From positions 248,001-312,000 of the forward strand of contig CAWFGU010000022.1 of assembly GCA_963815505.1 (NCBI GenBank): DNA of 64,000 nt, in the 5' to 3' direction. Both the position numbers and the translations under genes were made by a program. Under the pieces are notes generated by a model. The model saw nothing but the letters and a program-made list of their open reading frames with translations. It did no database searches and was not told the origin of the DNA. Shown one piece after another: positions 37,893 to 46,901 of this stretch (position 1 is the stretch's first letter; each line of letters opens with the position of its first letter). This stretch comes from CAXBBB01 sp963815505 (GTDB lineage: Bacteria > Bacteroidota > Rhodothermia > Rhodothermales > BA12).

Positions 37893-38555
37893 GTGTCCAC
37901 CCCATCCCCCCTCGCCCAGCGAAGAGAAGAAGAGAAGGCGCAGCGCCGCACTTCGATTCTCGACTCGGCCGAAGCCGTCGTCGCCGACAAGGGCTTCGAC
38001 GCGCTGACGATGGGCGACATCGCCGCGCGGGCGAGGCTGAGCCGTAGCTTAGTCTACGTCTACTTCGCCGACAAGGGGGATCTGGGGCACGCGCTCGCCC
38101 ACCGAGCCGCTGTCGATCTGTCATCGCGCTTCGAGCACGCCGCCACGGCGCACCGCTCGGGACTCGACCAGATTCGCGCCATCGGACGCGCGTACGTACG
38201 ATTTGCCAAAGAGCGGCCGGTGGGATTCGAGATGATTGCGCACAATCAAGCGCGTGAGGCGGATCCGGAGTCGATCGGTCAAAACGAAGGCGCGATGCTA
38301 CGCGCAAGCTCGGGCACGCTTCATCTGATGGCCGACGTGATCCGACATGGGCAGCACGATGGGTCGATCCGCAATCATCTCGACCCCGTTAAGACGAGCA
38401 TCGCGCTGTGGGGCTTCATGCACGGCATGATTCAGATGTGGTCGATGAAGGGTGCGATGCTGGGTGCCAGTTTTGGCCTTGATGAGGACGCCATCCTCGA
38501 CCACACGTTCGAACTAATCAACTTGTCGTTAGCCAGCGAGACAGCGAGCGGATAA
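37893..38555 (+). CDS. TetR family transcriptional regulator of the efflux operon
   Basis: A 220-residue protein with GTG start. The N-terminal helix-turn-helix domain (about 18-65) contains ILDSAEAVVADKGFDALTMG and DIAARARLSRSLVYVYFADK, the TetR signature with YxYF. The C-terminal ligand domain has VGFEMIAHNQA and the hydrophobic WGFMHGMIQMW. TetR repressors bind as dimers to palindromes and release on ligand binding. It stands first in tetR-tolC-mfp-rnd, with operator-like palindromes before it and before tolC, so it probably represses the pump and itself. The inducer is unknown. Confidence 0.92.
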   Translation: MSTPSPLAQRREEEKAQRRTSILDSAEAVVADKGFDALTMGDIAARARLSRSLVYVYFADKGDLGHALAHRAAVDLSSRFEHAATAHRSGLDQIRAIGRAYVRFAKERPVGFEMIAHNQAREADPESIGQNEGAMLRASSGTLHLMADVIRHGQHDGSIRNHLDPVKTSIALWGFMHGMIQMWSMKGAMLGASFGLDEDAILDHTFELINLSLASETASG

Positions 38556-38572
38556 TTTATTTGCCTTCACAT

Positions 38573-38585
38573 TGACACATCGTCA
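38573..38585 (+). promoter_or_regulatory. Second TetR operator-like palindrome before tolC
   Basis: TGACACATCGTCA at 38573-38585 shares the TGACAC...GTCA outline of the site in the tetR promoter. It lies 3 bp before the tolC-like ATG, covering the translation start region. Confidence 0.6.
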
Positions 38586-38587
38586 CC

Positions 38588-39976
38588 ATGAGACATTTTG
38601 ATATAGGTAGACTACTTGTCTTGGCTGTATGCCTGGCTGTGCTTCCGGCGCGCGCCCAGCAGTCCGAGGCTGATGTGCTCTCGGACTTGACCCAGGCAGC
38701 GCTCGACCGCAACCTAGCCCTTGCCGAAACGCAGGCCGGTGTTCGGTCCGACCGAGCAGCGTTCGACGCGGCGCGCCTGGGCTTTCGCCCTCGCCTGTCG
38801 CTCGACGCTCGGTTCACGCGGGCAGGCGGTGGGCGCACGATCGAACTGCCGCTGGGCGATCTACTCAACCCGGTCTATGACGCGCTCGGTCAACTGACCG
38901 GTCAGCCGGGCGCGTTTCCCACGCTCGACAACGAGTCGATCCCGTTTCTGCGCGATCAGGAGCAGGAGACCAAGCTGCGGCTCGTGCAGCCGATCTACCA
39001 GCCTCGGCTGACGGCGGCCATCGGCGCCCGGCGCGCGCAGGTCGAGGCGTCCGAGTCGGAATTGGAGGCGGTCCGGGCCAGCGTCACGCGCGACGTGGCA
39101 ACGGCGTACTTCACCTATCGGCGGGCCGAGCAAGGTGTCGCGATCCTCCAGGCGGCGCGCACGCTGGTCGACGAAAACCTGCGCGTAGCCGAGCGTCGGC
39201 TGTCGGCGGGCGATGCGCTCCGCGCCGACGTGCTGCGCGCCCAAGCCGAAACCTTTGCCGTCGCGGGCGATCAGGCGGCGGCCATGCGCGACCTCGACCT
39301 GTCGCGCTCGGCCCTCAACGTGCTGCTCGATCGCCCGCTCGATACACCGATTCCCGAGGCCGAAGCAACGGCCTATGTCCTACCTGACGACCAATCAGCG
39401 CTGGGCGAGCGGCAGGCGCTGGCAGTCGCGCGCAGAGCCGAACTCGACCAACTCAGCGCCGCCATCCGCGCGTCCGAGTCAGCGGTAGAGCTAGCGCGGG
39501 CGGACCTGCGCCCGTCGGTCGCGCTGGCGCTGGACGCCGGAGTTCAGGGGCGCGGCTACGTGCCGGACGACGACGGGCCGTTCTACCTGGCATCGGTCGT
39601 GGCGTCGTGGACGCTGTGGGGCGGCGGGGCCGAGCGGGCCGAAACGCGCCAGGCGCAGGCCGACTTGGAGCGCGTCCGCGTTGGGCGCGACCGCGCCGAG
39701 CAGCAGATTCGGTTGCAGGTCCAGCAGGCGTCGGACGCCGTCCGGGCCGAGCGCGCGCGGCTGCTGGCAACCGAGCAGCGCGTGACGGCGGCGCGCGAAG
39801 CTTTCCGCCTGACCAACCGCTTGGTAGCCGAGGGCGCAGCCAGTCAGGTGCAGTTCCTCGACGCCCGCTCCGCACTCACCCAGGCCGAACTGGCATCGGC
39901 TGCCGCTCGCTACGACTTGCTTTCCCAACTCGCCCGCCTCGACTTCGCCATCGGCGCTTTCTCCTCAGACCCATGA
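38588..39976 (+). CDS. TolC-family outer-membrane efflux protein
   Basis: A 462-residue protein. The signal peptide is 1-24 (ending ARAQ). The rest is two repeated OEP halves with long helices: ALDRNLALAETQAGVRSDRA, LVQPIYQPRLTAAIGARRAQ, AYFTYRRAEQGVAILQAART, GDALRADVLRAQAETFAVAG, and in the second half VASWTLWGGGAERAETRQAQ, LLATEQRVTAAREAFRLTNR, VQFLDARSALTQAELASAAA. It forms the trimeric outer-membrane channel of an efflux pump. Its TGA overlaps the ATG of the adaptor gene. The ATG at 38588 is immediately after the palindromic operator. Confidence 0.93.
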   Translation: MRHFDIGRLLVLAVCLAVLPARAQQSEADVLSDLTQAALDRNLALAETQAGVRSDRAAFDAARLGFRPRLSLDARFTRAGGGRTIELPLGDLLNPVYDALGQLTGQPGAFPTLDNESIPFLRDQEQETKLRLVQPIYQPRLTAAIGARRAQVEASESELEAVRASVTRDVATAYFTYRRAEQGVAILQAARTLVDENLRVAERRLSAGDALRADVLRAQAETFAVAGDQAAAMRDLDLSRSALNVLLDRPLDTPIPEAEATAYVLPDDQSALGERQALAVARRAELDQLSAAIRASESAVELARADLRPSVALALDAGVQGRGYVPDDDGPFYLASVVASWTLWGGGAERAETRQAQADLERVRVGRDRAEQQIRLQVQQASDAVRAERARLLATEQRVTAAREAFRLTNRLVAEGAASQVQFLDARSALTQAELASAAARYDLLSQLARLDFAIGAFSSDP

Positions 39977-41031
39977 TTCGCCTCTCCCTCCTCGCCGCCC
40001 TCATCCTGCCGCTCGCGCTCTCGGCCTGTTCGGACGCGCCAGAGGCTCCGCCTCCGATGCCCACCCATCGAACCGTCGAAACCGCTCAGGTCGAGTGGGC
40101 CGAGGCGCCCATGCCGATTCGGGCGAGCGGGACCCTGGCCCAGGCATCCGAGCAGACGCTGTCGTTCAAGGTCGGCGGGATCGTGGCGCGCGTGGCGGCC
40201 GACGAGGGCGACGCGGTCCGGGCCGGACAGGTGCTGGCGACGCTCGACCAGACCGAGATCGACGCCCAGGTGCAGGCCGCGCGCTCGGCGTCCGAGAAGG
40301 CCGACCGCGATCTGGCCCGAGCCACGCGCCTGCTGGCCGACTCGGTCGCGACGCCGACGCAGGTGCGCGACGCGCAGACCGCCGCCGAGGTGGCGCGCTC
40401 GGGCCTCGAAGCGGCCGAGTTCAACCGCTCGTTCGCCGTCGTTCGGGCGCCCGAGTCGGGCCGGGTGCTGACGCGGCTGGCCGAACCCAACGAACTCGTC
40501 GCGCCGGGGCAGCCCATTTTTCGCGTCGGGACGGCCTCGGGCGGCTGGGTCGTGCGCGCCGCCCTCGCCGACCGCGACGTGGTGCGCGTGCAGCAGGGCG
40601 ACGCGGCTGACGTGACGTTCGGCGCGTTTCCCGGCGAGACGTTCGGCGGACGGGTAACGCAGGTGGCCTACGCCGCGAGCGGACCGGGCGGCACGTTCGA
40701 GGTCGAGATTGCGGTGTCGGATGCGGACGGGAGGCTTCGATCGGGGCTGGTGGCGTCGGTCGCCATTCGGACGCAGGGCGAGGGCCACGCGCTCGTTCCG
40801 TCGGGCGCGCTCGTTTCGGGCGACGGCGACCAGGGCGTCGTATTCACGCTCGACCCGAGCGGCGTCGTCAGGCGCAGAGCGGTCCAGGTCCTCGCTTTCT
40901 CGGGCGACCGGCTCGCCGTCTCGGGCGGGCTGAGCCGCGCCGACCGCGTCGTCACGACCGGCGCTCCCTTCCTCTCGCCCGGCGACACCGTCGTCGTCGC
41001 CGACGCCTCGCTTTCGGCCGCCCTCCGCTAA
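39973..41031 (+). CDS. RND efflux membrane-fusion (adaptor) lipoprotein
   Basis: A 352-residue protein. The lipoprotein signal ends ALSAC with Cys19. It has the HlyD/AcrA order: barrel-sandwich half (LSFKVGGIVARVAADEGDAV, RAGQVLATLDQTEIDAQVQA), helical hairpin (residues 85-130), returning lipoyl half (VRAPESGRVLTRLAEPNELV, GQPIFRVG) and a beta-barrel and membrane-proximal end. It bridges the inner-membrane pump and the outer-membrane channel. Start and stop coupling with tolC (ATGA) and 36 bp to the pump gene define an operon. Confidence 0.93.
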   Translation: MIRLSLLAALILPLALSACSDAPEAPPPMPTHRTVETAQVEWAEAPMPIRASGTLAQASEQTLSFKVGGIVARVAADEGDAVRAGQVLATLDQTEIDAQVQAARSASEKADRDLARATRLLADSVATPTQVRDAQTAAEVARSGLEAAEFNRSFAVVRAPESGRVLTRLAEPNELVAPGQPIFRVGTASGGWVVRAALADRDVVRVQQGDAADVTFGAFPGETFGGRVTQVAYAASGPGGTFEVEIAVSDADGRLRSGLVASVAIRTQGEGHALVPSGALVSGDGDQGVVFTLDPSGVVRRRAVQVLAFSGDRLAVSGGLSRADRVVTTGAPFLSPGDTVVVADASLSAALR

Positions 41032-41067
41032 ACCCGGCGCACCCTACGCCTCACCTCCCCGACCGCC

Positions 41068-44000
41068 ATGACGCTCCCTCGCCTCGCGATCCAAAACTAC
41101 CAGTTCACCCTCGTCGTCGTGGTGATGCTGACGCTGCTCGGCGTCCAGAGCTTTCTGTCGATGCCGCGCACCGAAGACCCCGTCTTCGAAATCGCGACGA
41201 CGCGCATCGTCGTGGTCTATCCCGGCGCAGGGCCCGAAGACATCGAGCGCGAAGTCGTCGACCCGATCGAGGAGGAGATCAACGAACTCGACGACCTGAA
41301 ATCGCTCGACACGTCGATCCAGGACGGACTGGCGGTTATCGTGGCCGAGTTCGAAGCCTACGCCGACGCCGACGACCGCTTCGACGCCGTTACCCAGGCC
41401 GTTTCCCAAGTGCGAGGCGATTTGCCCCAGGGCGTCGCCGCGCTCGAACTGGTGCGCACCTCTCCGGGCGACGCCGTCATCTTCCAGGTGGCGCTGGTGA
41501 GCGAGACGGCGACCTACCGCAGCCTCAAGCGCGAAGCCGAGCGCGTGGAGGACGCGTTCGAGCAGGTGGCGGGCGTCAAACGAGCCGACGTGTGGGCCAT
41601 TCCCGATCCCCAGGTCCGAGTTGGGTTGGACATGGAAGCGATGGAGGCGCGCGGCATCGGGCTGGGCGAAGTGGTTCAAGCGACCAGGGCGCAGTCGGCC
41701 AACCTGCCGGGCGGCGCGGTGCAGTCGGGCGAGCGGCGGTTTACGATCCAAACGTCGGGCGCCTACGACTCGGTCGAGCAGATCGGGCGAACGGTCGTGC
41801 GAGCGGGCAGCGAAGGGGCGCTCTACCTCGACGACGTAGCCGACGTGCGACTGACCTACGCCGACGACACCTATCGCGCCCGCATGGACGGCACGCGGGC
41901 AGCGTTCGTGACGGTCGTGCAGCGCGAGGGCGTCAACATCTTCGACGTGCGATCGGGCATCGAAGCGCTGCTGGGCGACCTGCGCGACACGCTCCCTGCC
42001 GGCGTCGAACTGCGCGTCGCGTTCGACCAGGCCGTCAGCGTCGACGAGCGCGTGGGCGGCTTCTTCTCCAGCCTGCTCCAGGGCATCGCGCTCGTCGGCA
42101 TCGTCGTTCTGCTGGCGCTGGGACTGCGCGCGTCGGTCGTGGTGATGCTCGTGATTCCGGCGTCGATCCTGATCGCCGTCAACTGGCTCGACCTGGCCGA
42201 CTATGGCTTGCAGCAAATTTCCATCGTGGGCCTGGTGATCGCGCTGGGCCTGCTGGTGGACAACGCTATCGTGGTCATCGAGAACGTGGCGCGGCTCATG
42301 AGCCAGGGCATGAGCCGCAAGGAGGCAGCAAGCCAGGGCACGGGCGAGGTCGCCTGGCCCATCGTGGCGGCGACGGCGACGAGCGTGCTGGCGTTCGTGC
42401 CGATGATCGCGATTCAGAGCGGAACGGGCGATTTCATCCGGTCGATGCCTCTGACGGTCGTGCTGACGCTGATTGCCTCGCTACTGCTGGCGCTCACGTT
42501 CACGCCGATGCTGGCGAGCCTGCTGCTCCCTCCGGACGGCGGAAGCGTAGGCAAAAAACCTCGGCGCACTCCGATTTTGCAGCGCGGTCTGGACGGGTTC
42601 TCAGCCCGAATCTACGAGCCGTTTCTGCTGCGTGCGATGGCGCGCCCCAAACTGGTGATGGTGCTGGCGCTGGCCTCGCTCATCGGCGCCGGTGCGCTGT
42701 TTCCCCTGATCGGCGTGTCGCTGTTTCCCAAGTCGGGCAAGCCGCAGTTCCTGATCAGCCTCGAGACGCCCGACGGTGCGACGCTGGACGCGACCGACCG
42801 CGCCGCGCTCCAGGTCGAGGCGATCCTCGCCGACTTCGACCAAGTAAAAACCGTCGCCACGAGCGTCGGGCGCGACAACCCGCGGATGTACTACAACATC
42901 GTCCCGCGCCGCGACCTGCCCAACGTAGGACAGCTGCTCGTCGAAACGCACGACGCGCGCGACGTAGAACCGCTCGTCGCCCGGCTGCGTCCGGTCCTGG
43001 CCGCGCTTCCGGGCGTCGAGGTGACGTACGAGGTGTTCGAGAACGGCCCGCCGGTCGAAGCGCCCATCGCTGTCAAGGTGCTAGGCCCCGACCTGGACGT
43101 ACTGCGCGAGCTCTCGCGCGAGGTCGAGCAGATCGTCGAGCGGACGGACGGGACCGAGAGCGTCGCCAATCCGCTGAGCCAGCCGCGCACCGACGTGGCG
43201 ATCCAGATCGACCGCGACAAAGCCGCCCTGCTGGGCGTGTCGGTCGCCGACGTAGACCTGGCCGTGTTGGCGACGATGAGCGGCCTGCCGGTCGGCTCGT
43301 ACCGCGACGACGAAGGCGTCGACCACGACATCGTCGTCCGGCTTCCGCTAACGGACCAGGCGGGGCAGCAGCGCCGCGCGGGCTTTGGCGATCTGGACCG
43401 CGTGACCGTCGCCGCGCGCGCAGGCGTCGTGCCGCTGCGGCAGGTGGCGCTACCCCAGTTCGAGCCCGTCGCCGCGCGCATCGACCACGTCGACCTGAGC
43501 CGCGCCGTCACGGTTACGGCCAACGTCAACACGGCAGCGGGCTTCAACGAAATCTCCGTCACCCAGGCGATCATCGACCAGATCGACGCGCTCAGCCTGC
43601 CGACGGGCTACCGCGTCGCGTACGGCGGCAAGCTGGAGGCGCAGCAGGAGAGCTTTTCGAGCCTGGGCGGCGCGCTGATCGTAGCGATGCTGGGCATCTT
43701 CGCCGTTTTGGTGCTCCAGTTCGGCTCGTTCAAGCAGCCGCTGATCATCTTCGCCGCCATTCCGCTAGCGACCGTCGGCGCGTTTCCCGCCCTATTGATT
43801 ACCGGCTACACGTTCAGCTTCATGGCCTTTATCGGCTTCACGAGCCTGGTCGGCATCGTCGTCAACAACTCGATCCTGCTGGTCGATCTGGCGAACCGAC
43901 TGGTCGCCGAAGGCCAATCCGTCGCCGACGCGGTCCGCGAGGCCGGGCACACGCGCTTCGCCCCGATCCTGCTCACGACGATGACGACGATCGGCGGCCT

Positions 44001-44169
44001 GCTTCCGCTCACGCTGACCAACTCCGACTTGTGGAGCCCGCTGGGCTGGGTGATCATCGGCGGGCTGGCCGTGTCGACGGTTCTGACGCTCGTCGTCGTG
44101 CCGGTCCTCTATGAGCGCCTGACGCCCGAACGCGAATCCGAGCCAGCGTCTCCGGCACCGACTGCCTAA
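41068..44169 (+). CDS. RND efflux transporter (AcrB/MdtC-like)
   Basis: A 1033-residue inner-membrane protein with 12 helices and two large periplasmic loops. Features are the N-terminal helix FTLVVVVMLTLLG, EDPVFEIATTRIVVVYPGAG near 34, TM4 GLLVDNAIVVIENVARLMSQ with the proton-relay Asp near 401, LTFTPMLASLLLPP closing the first half, and in the second half LIVAMLGIFAVLVLQFGSFK, FMAFIGFTSLVGIVVNNSIL and LTLTNSDLWSPLGWVIIGG. TM4 has only one Asp of the usual DD pair, as in many HAE and metal-independent relatives. Substrates cannot be told from sequence. Confidence 0.94.
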   Translation: MTLPRLAIQNYQFTLVVVVMLTLLGVQSFLSMPRTEDPVFEIATTRIVVVYPGAGPEDIEREVVDPIEEEINELDDLKSLDTSIQDGLAVIVAEFEAYADADDRFDAVTQAVSQVRGDLPQGVAALELVRTSPGDAVIFQVALVSETATYRSLKREAERVEDAFEQVAGVKRADVWAIPDPQVRVGLDMEAMEARGIGLGEVVQATRAQSANLPGGAVQSGERRFTIQTSGAYDSVEQIGRTVVRAGSEGALYLDDVADVRLTYADDTYRARMDGTRAAFVTVVQREGVNIFDVRSGIEALLGDLRDTLPAGVELRVAFDQAVSVDERVGGFFSSLLQGIALVGIVVLLALGLRASVVVMLVIPASILIAVNWLDLADYGLQQISIVGLVIALGLLVDNAIVVIENVARLMSQGMSRKEAASQGTGEVAWPIVAATATSVLAFVPMIAIQSGTGDFIRSMPLTVVLTLIASLLLALTFTPMLASLLLPPDGGSVGKKPRRTPILQRGLDGFSARIYEPFLLRAMARPKLVMVLALASLIGAGALFPLIGVSLFPKSGKPQFLISLETPDGATLDATDRAALQVEAILADFDQVKTVATSVGRDNPRMYYNIVPRRDLPNVGQLLVETHDARDVEPLVARLRPVLAALPGVEVTYEVFENGPPVEAPIAVKVLGPDLDVLRELSREVEQIVERTDGTESVANPLSQPRTDVAIQIDRDKAALLGVSVADVDLAVLATMSGLPVGSYRDDEGVDHDIVVRLPLTDQAGQQRRAGFGDLDRVTVAARAGVVPLRQVALPQFEPVAARIDHVDLSRAVTVTANVNTAAGFNEISVTQAIIDQIDALSLPTGYRVAYGGKLEAQQESFSSLGGALIVAMLGIFAVLVLQFGSFKQPLIIFAAIPLATVGAFPALLITGYTFSFMAFIGFTSLVGIVVNNSILLVDLANRLVAEGQSVADAVREAGHTRFAPILLTTMTTIGGLLPLTLTNSDLWSPLGWVIIGGLAVSTVLTLVVVPVLYERLTPERESEPASPAPTA

Positions 44170-44356
44170 GAGCGCCTAACAAAACCCCTCGCTGGCTGCG
44201 ACCGGCTGCGCAAACGTTGTGCTTCATTGCCCTGCATCGCCGCAGCTATCGCTACGTCTGCTTCGGCCGCCTCGTTCAACGCCCGCTCACTCGCCCTCGC
44301 CTGCCGCGCCGAGTTTTGTACGCGCTCTAACTCTTTTCCCTTCCATCCACACCACT

Positions 44357-45295
44357 ATGAACGACACCCACACACCTCGCCTCGCTCGCATACACGGGCC
44401 GTTTCCCTACGCCGATGCTACGGCTCTGGTCACCGGGCCGACATCGGGCATCGGGCTCGCCATCGCCCGAGCGCTCGCCGAAAAGGGCGTGCCGCGCCTG
44501 GTGCTGGCCGCTCGGAGCGCCGATGACCTCAAACGGGTGGCAGACGAACTGCGCGCCGCCTCGCCCGGACTGCGGGCCGAGACGGTACCCGTCGACCTGT
44601 CCGAGCCGGACGGAGCGGACCGCCTGCACTCGGCCGTCGCCGCGATGGGTTTGACCGTCGACTTGCTGGTGAGCAATGCGGGCGTTGGAGCTGCCGGACC
44701 GTTTGGAGAGGACGCGGCGCGGGGCGCTGCTCCCGTATCGGTGGTCGATCTCAACGTGCGCGCCATAGTGCGGCTGGCCGAGTTGTACGTAGCCGAAATG
44801 ACTCAGCGCGGCGGAGGGATCGTGCACGTCGCGTCGACGGCAGCCGATCAGCCCGTACCGTTTTCGGCTGTCTATGGGGCGAGTAAGGCGTTTGTGCTCT
44901 CGTTCTCGCAAGCGCTGCACACCGAGTACCGGTTGCGCGGTGTTCGCGTGGTGTGCGTGGTGCCGGGCGTGACGCGCACCGACCTGGCAGGACCTGGAAA
45001 GGGCGAGCCGCGCGGCGGACTCGAAGCGCTGAGCACGTCCGAGCCGAGCGAAGTGGCCCAAACGGCGCTGGCCGCACTGGACGCCAACGACCCATCGCGA
45101 ATCGTCGGCGTGCGCAACCGCGCGCTGTCGATGGCTACCGAACTCGTGCCCAGAGCGCTTTCGTCGCGCGTGCTGGCCTACGCCAAACGGCCCGATGGCT
45201 ACGAATCCGTTGCGCCGTTCCCTGTCGCTGCCGTGGCCGGAGCCGCTGCGGGCATCCTGCTCGTCGTGGGAGCCGCCATTGGGCGCTCTCGCTGA
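44357..45295 (+). CDS. Short-chain dehydrogenase/reductase
   Basis: A 312-residue classical SDR: TGPTSGIGLAIARAL near 27 (NAD(P) loop), LVSNAGVGAAGPFG near 109, VHVASTAADQPVPFSAVYGA with Ser and YGASK catalytic residues near 155-172, and VVPGVTRTDLAGPGK. The C-terminus ends with a hydrophobic stretch (VAAVAGAAAGILLVVGAAIG) that looks like a membrane tail anchor. The NADP preference suggested by R in AARSAD is inferred. It is followed 44 bp later by a second SDR. The ATG at 44357 is preferred; the preceding 187 bp show no gene. Confidence 0.9.
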   Translation: MNDTHTPRLARIHGPFPYADATALVTGPTSGIGLAIARALAEKGVPRLVLAARSADDLKRVADELRAASPGLRAETVPVDLSEPDGADRLHSAVAAMGLTVDLLVSNAGVGAAGPFGEDAARGAAPVSVVDLNVRAIVRLAELYVAEMTQRGGGIVHVASTAADQPVPFSAVYGASKAFVLSFSQALHTEYRLRGVRVVCVVPGVTRTDLAGPGKGEPRGGLEALSTSEPSEVAQTALAALDANDPSRIVGVRNRALSMATELVPRALSSRVLAYAKRPDGYESVAPFPVAAVAGAAAGILLVVGAAIGRSR

Positions 45296-45339
45296 CCGCC
45301 GCTCTCACTCCCCTGCTTCCACCGCCTTCGCTCTTCCCT

Positions 45340-46152
45340 ATGCCTTCGCCGCCCGACACGCCGAGCTATCTCATTCGAGCTCGTCAGCGTTTCGGCCCGT
45401 GGGCCGTCGTCACCGGCGCTTCTTCCGGAATCGGGCGCGCGTTCGCAGACGCCCTCGCCCGAGGCGGGTTCGATCTGATCCTGGCTGCACGCAGCGGAGA
45501 CGTGCTGCGCGAGAGAGCAAACACGCTGTCGGCGGCGCACGGCGTTTCCATCATGGTCGTCGACGCCGATCTGGGGACCAACGCCGGACTCGAGCGGCTC
45601 GAATGGACCGCGCACGACCTCGACGTGGGCTTGCTCGTCGCATCGGCCGGACTGGGGACGTCGGGCGGGTTCTGGGAAACGGATTGGGAGCGGCACGCCC
45701 AGATGCTGGCCGTCAACGGAGACGCCGTGCTGCGCAGCGCGCACCATTTCGGCCGCCGGTTCGTCTCGCGCGGGCAGGGCGGCATTGTGCTCTTCGGGTC
45801 GGTCGTCGGGTTTCAGGGCACTCCCAACGCGGCACACTATGCAGCCACGAAAGCCTACGTGCAGACGCTCGCCGAGGGGCTGTACGTCGAAGGCCAATCG
45901 TTGGGCATATCGGTCGTGTCAGTCGCACCCGGACCGGTGAGCAGTGGTTTTGCGAGCCGTTCGGGCCTGCGCTACGGTCCGGCGGCACAGCCTGCGGACA
46001 TGGTGCGCCCTACCCTCGAAGCGCTCGGCAAGCGGCCCACCGTACACCCGGGAGCGCTCGCCAAGGCGATGAATCACGGCCTGTCGCTGCTGCCGCGGCG
46101 CGTCCGGTCGGGCGTTCTGGGACGCGTATTCGGCGCGATGATCGAGAGATGA
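45340..46152 (+). CDS. Short-chain dehydrogenase/reductase (second copy)
   Basis: A 270-residue SDR: VVTGASSGIGRAFADALARG near 23, LDVGLLVASAGLGTSGGFWE near 93 (SAG replaces the usual NAG), GGIVLFGSVVGFQGTPNAAH with catalytic Ser near 148 and HYAATKAY with Tyr and Lys near 166, then VSVAPGPVSSGF. It is a paralogue of the SDR immediately upstream but lacks the C-terminal hydrophobic tail. The substrate is unknown. It ends 49 bp from the convergent Nudix gene. The start at 45340 follows a pyrimidine-rich leader. Confidence 0.9.
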   Translation: MPSPPDTPSYLIRARQRFGPWAVVTGASSGIGRAFADALARGGFDLILAARSGDVLRERANTLSAAHGVSIMVVDADLGTNAGLERLEWTAHDLDVGLLVASAGLGTSGGFWETDWERHAQMLAVNGDAVLRSAHHFGRRFVSRGQGGIVLFGSVVGFQGTPNAAHYAATKAYVQTLAEGLYVEGQSLGISVVSVAPGPVSSGFASRSGLRYGPAAQPADMVRPTLEALGKRPTVHPGALAKAMNHGLSLLPRRVRSGVLGRVFGAMIER

Positions 46153-46201
46153 GAGGACACAGGCGAAAGCGCGTCCGTCGAAAGGCGACCCGCTCAGGCC
46201 T

Positions 46202-46816
46202 TCAGCCGAGAAGCGACGCAACCATGCGCAGGTGCGCGCGCAGCGTCTCGAAGCCCAACCGCTCGGCGGCGGCAGCGATCGGTACCCACTTGACGCGCTC
46301 GATGTCCTCGTCGGCCTGAGGCGTGAACTCGGTCTGCTCGGTCTCCATCCGAAACCAGTGCGTCGTTTTGACGGCGTAGCGCTTGGTGAGCGGATAGCCG
46401 TGCAGCGTCGATCCGAGCGGGCGGATGACGCGTAGCCGCTTGATACCGACCTCCTCGCACACCTCGCGCTTGGCGCACGCCCGAATCGTCTCGCTGCCTT
46501 CGATCTTGCCTTTGGGCAGATCCCACACGCCGCGCCGGAAGATCAGCAGCACGTCCGGCCCACTCTCCCCCTGTCGAACGACATATCCGCCCCCCGCGAC
46601 GACAGCTTTTGGCGAGCGGTAAGCGTCCGTTCCCGGTCGTCCGTTGAGGATGGCGTGGTCGGGGACAGCATCGGCGAGCAGTCCGATGGGCGACGCGTGC
46701 AGTCCCGTGAGCTGCGTCGTGTCGACTACGGAGATGCGTTCGCTCAGCGCCAGGGCGGCATCGAGCGTATGCAAGAGAGGGGCGTCGAGGCCGAGGTCAG
46801 GTTGAAAGAGAAGCAC
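46202..46816 (-). CDS. Nudix hydrolase
   Basis: A protein of about 204 residues with the complete Nudix box GKIEGSETIRACAKREVCEEVGI (split: GKIEGSE at the start and REVCEEVGI at the end, near 103-125 from the GTG start). It is preceded by VAGGGYVVRQ and RRGVWDLPKG. Nudix enzymes cleave nucleoside diphosphates linked to another group. The start is uncertain: a TTG at 46864 lies inside a terminator hairpin, so GTG at 46816 (VLLFQPDLGL) is chosen. The N-terminal 75 residues before the Nudix fold are unassigned. Confidence 0.88.
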   Translation of the reverse strand: MLLFQPDLGLDAPLLHTLDAALALSERISVVDTTQLTGLHASPIGLLADAVPDHAILNGRPGTDAYRSPKAVVAGGGYVVRQGESGPDVLLIFRRGVWDLPKGKIEGSETIRACAKREVCEEVGIKRLRVIRPLGSTLHGYPLTKRYAVKTTHWFRMETEQTEFTPQADEDIERVKWVPIAAAAERLGFETLRAHLRMVASLLG

Positions 46817-46845
46817 AGCGGGTGGGATGGATCGGCTTAAACCTA

Positions 46846-46880
46846 CGGCGGGACTGAGAGGCAAACTCCCAGTCCCGCCG
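46846..46880 (-). terminator. Terminator hairpin downstream of the redoxin gene
   Basis: The perfect 10-bp stem cggcgggact/agtcccgccg surrounds a 15-nt loop and is followed on the minus strand by a weak T-tract (TAGGTTTAAG). It lies between the redoxin stop and the Nudix start, which argues for separate transcription. Confidence 0.7.
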
Positions 46881-46901
46881 TGCGATTTCCAAGAGGGACG
46901 C

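Noticed and set aside
41592..44114. An 840-codon frame within the RND transporter
   Set aside because: Arg/Gly-rich +3 shadow of a clear RND gene.
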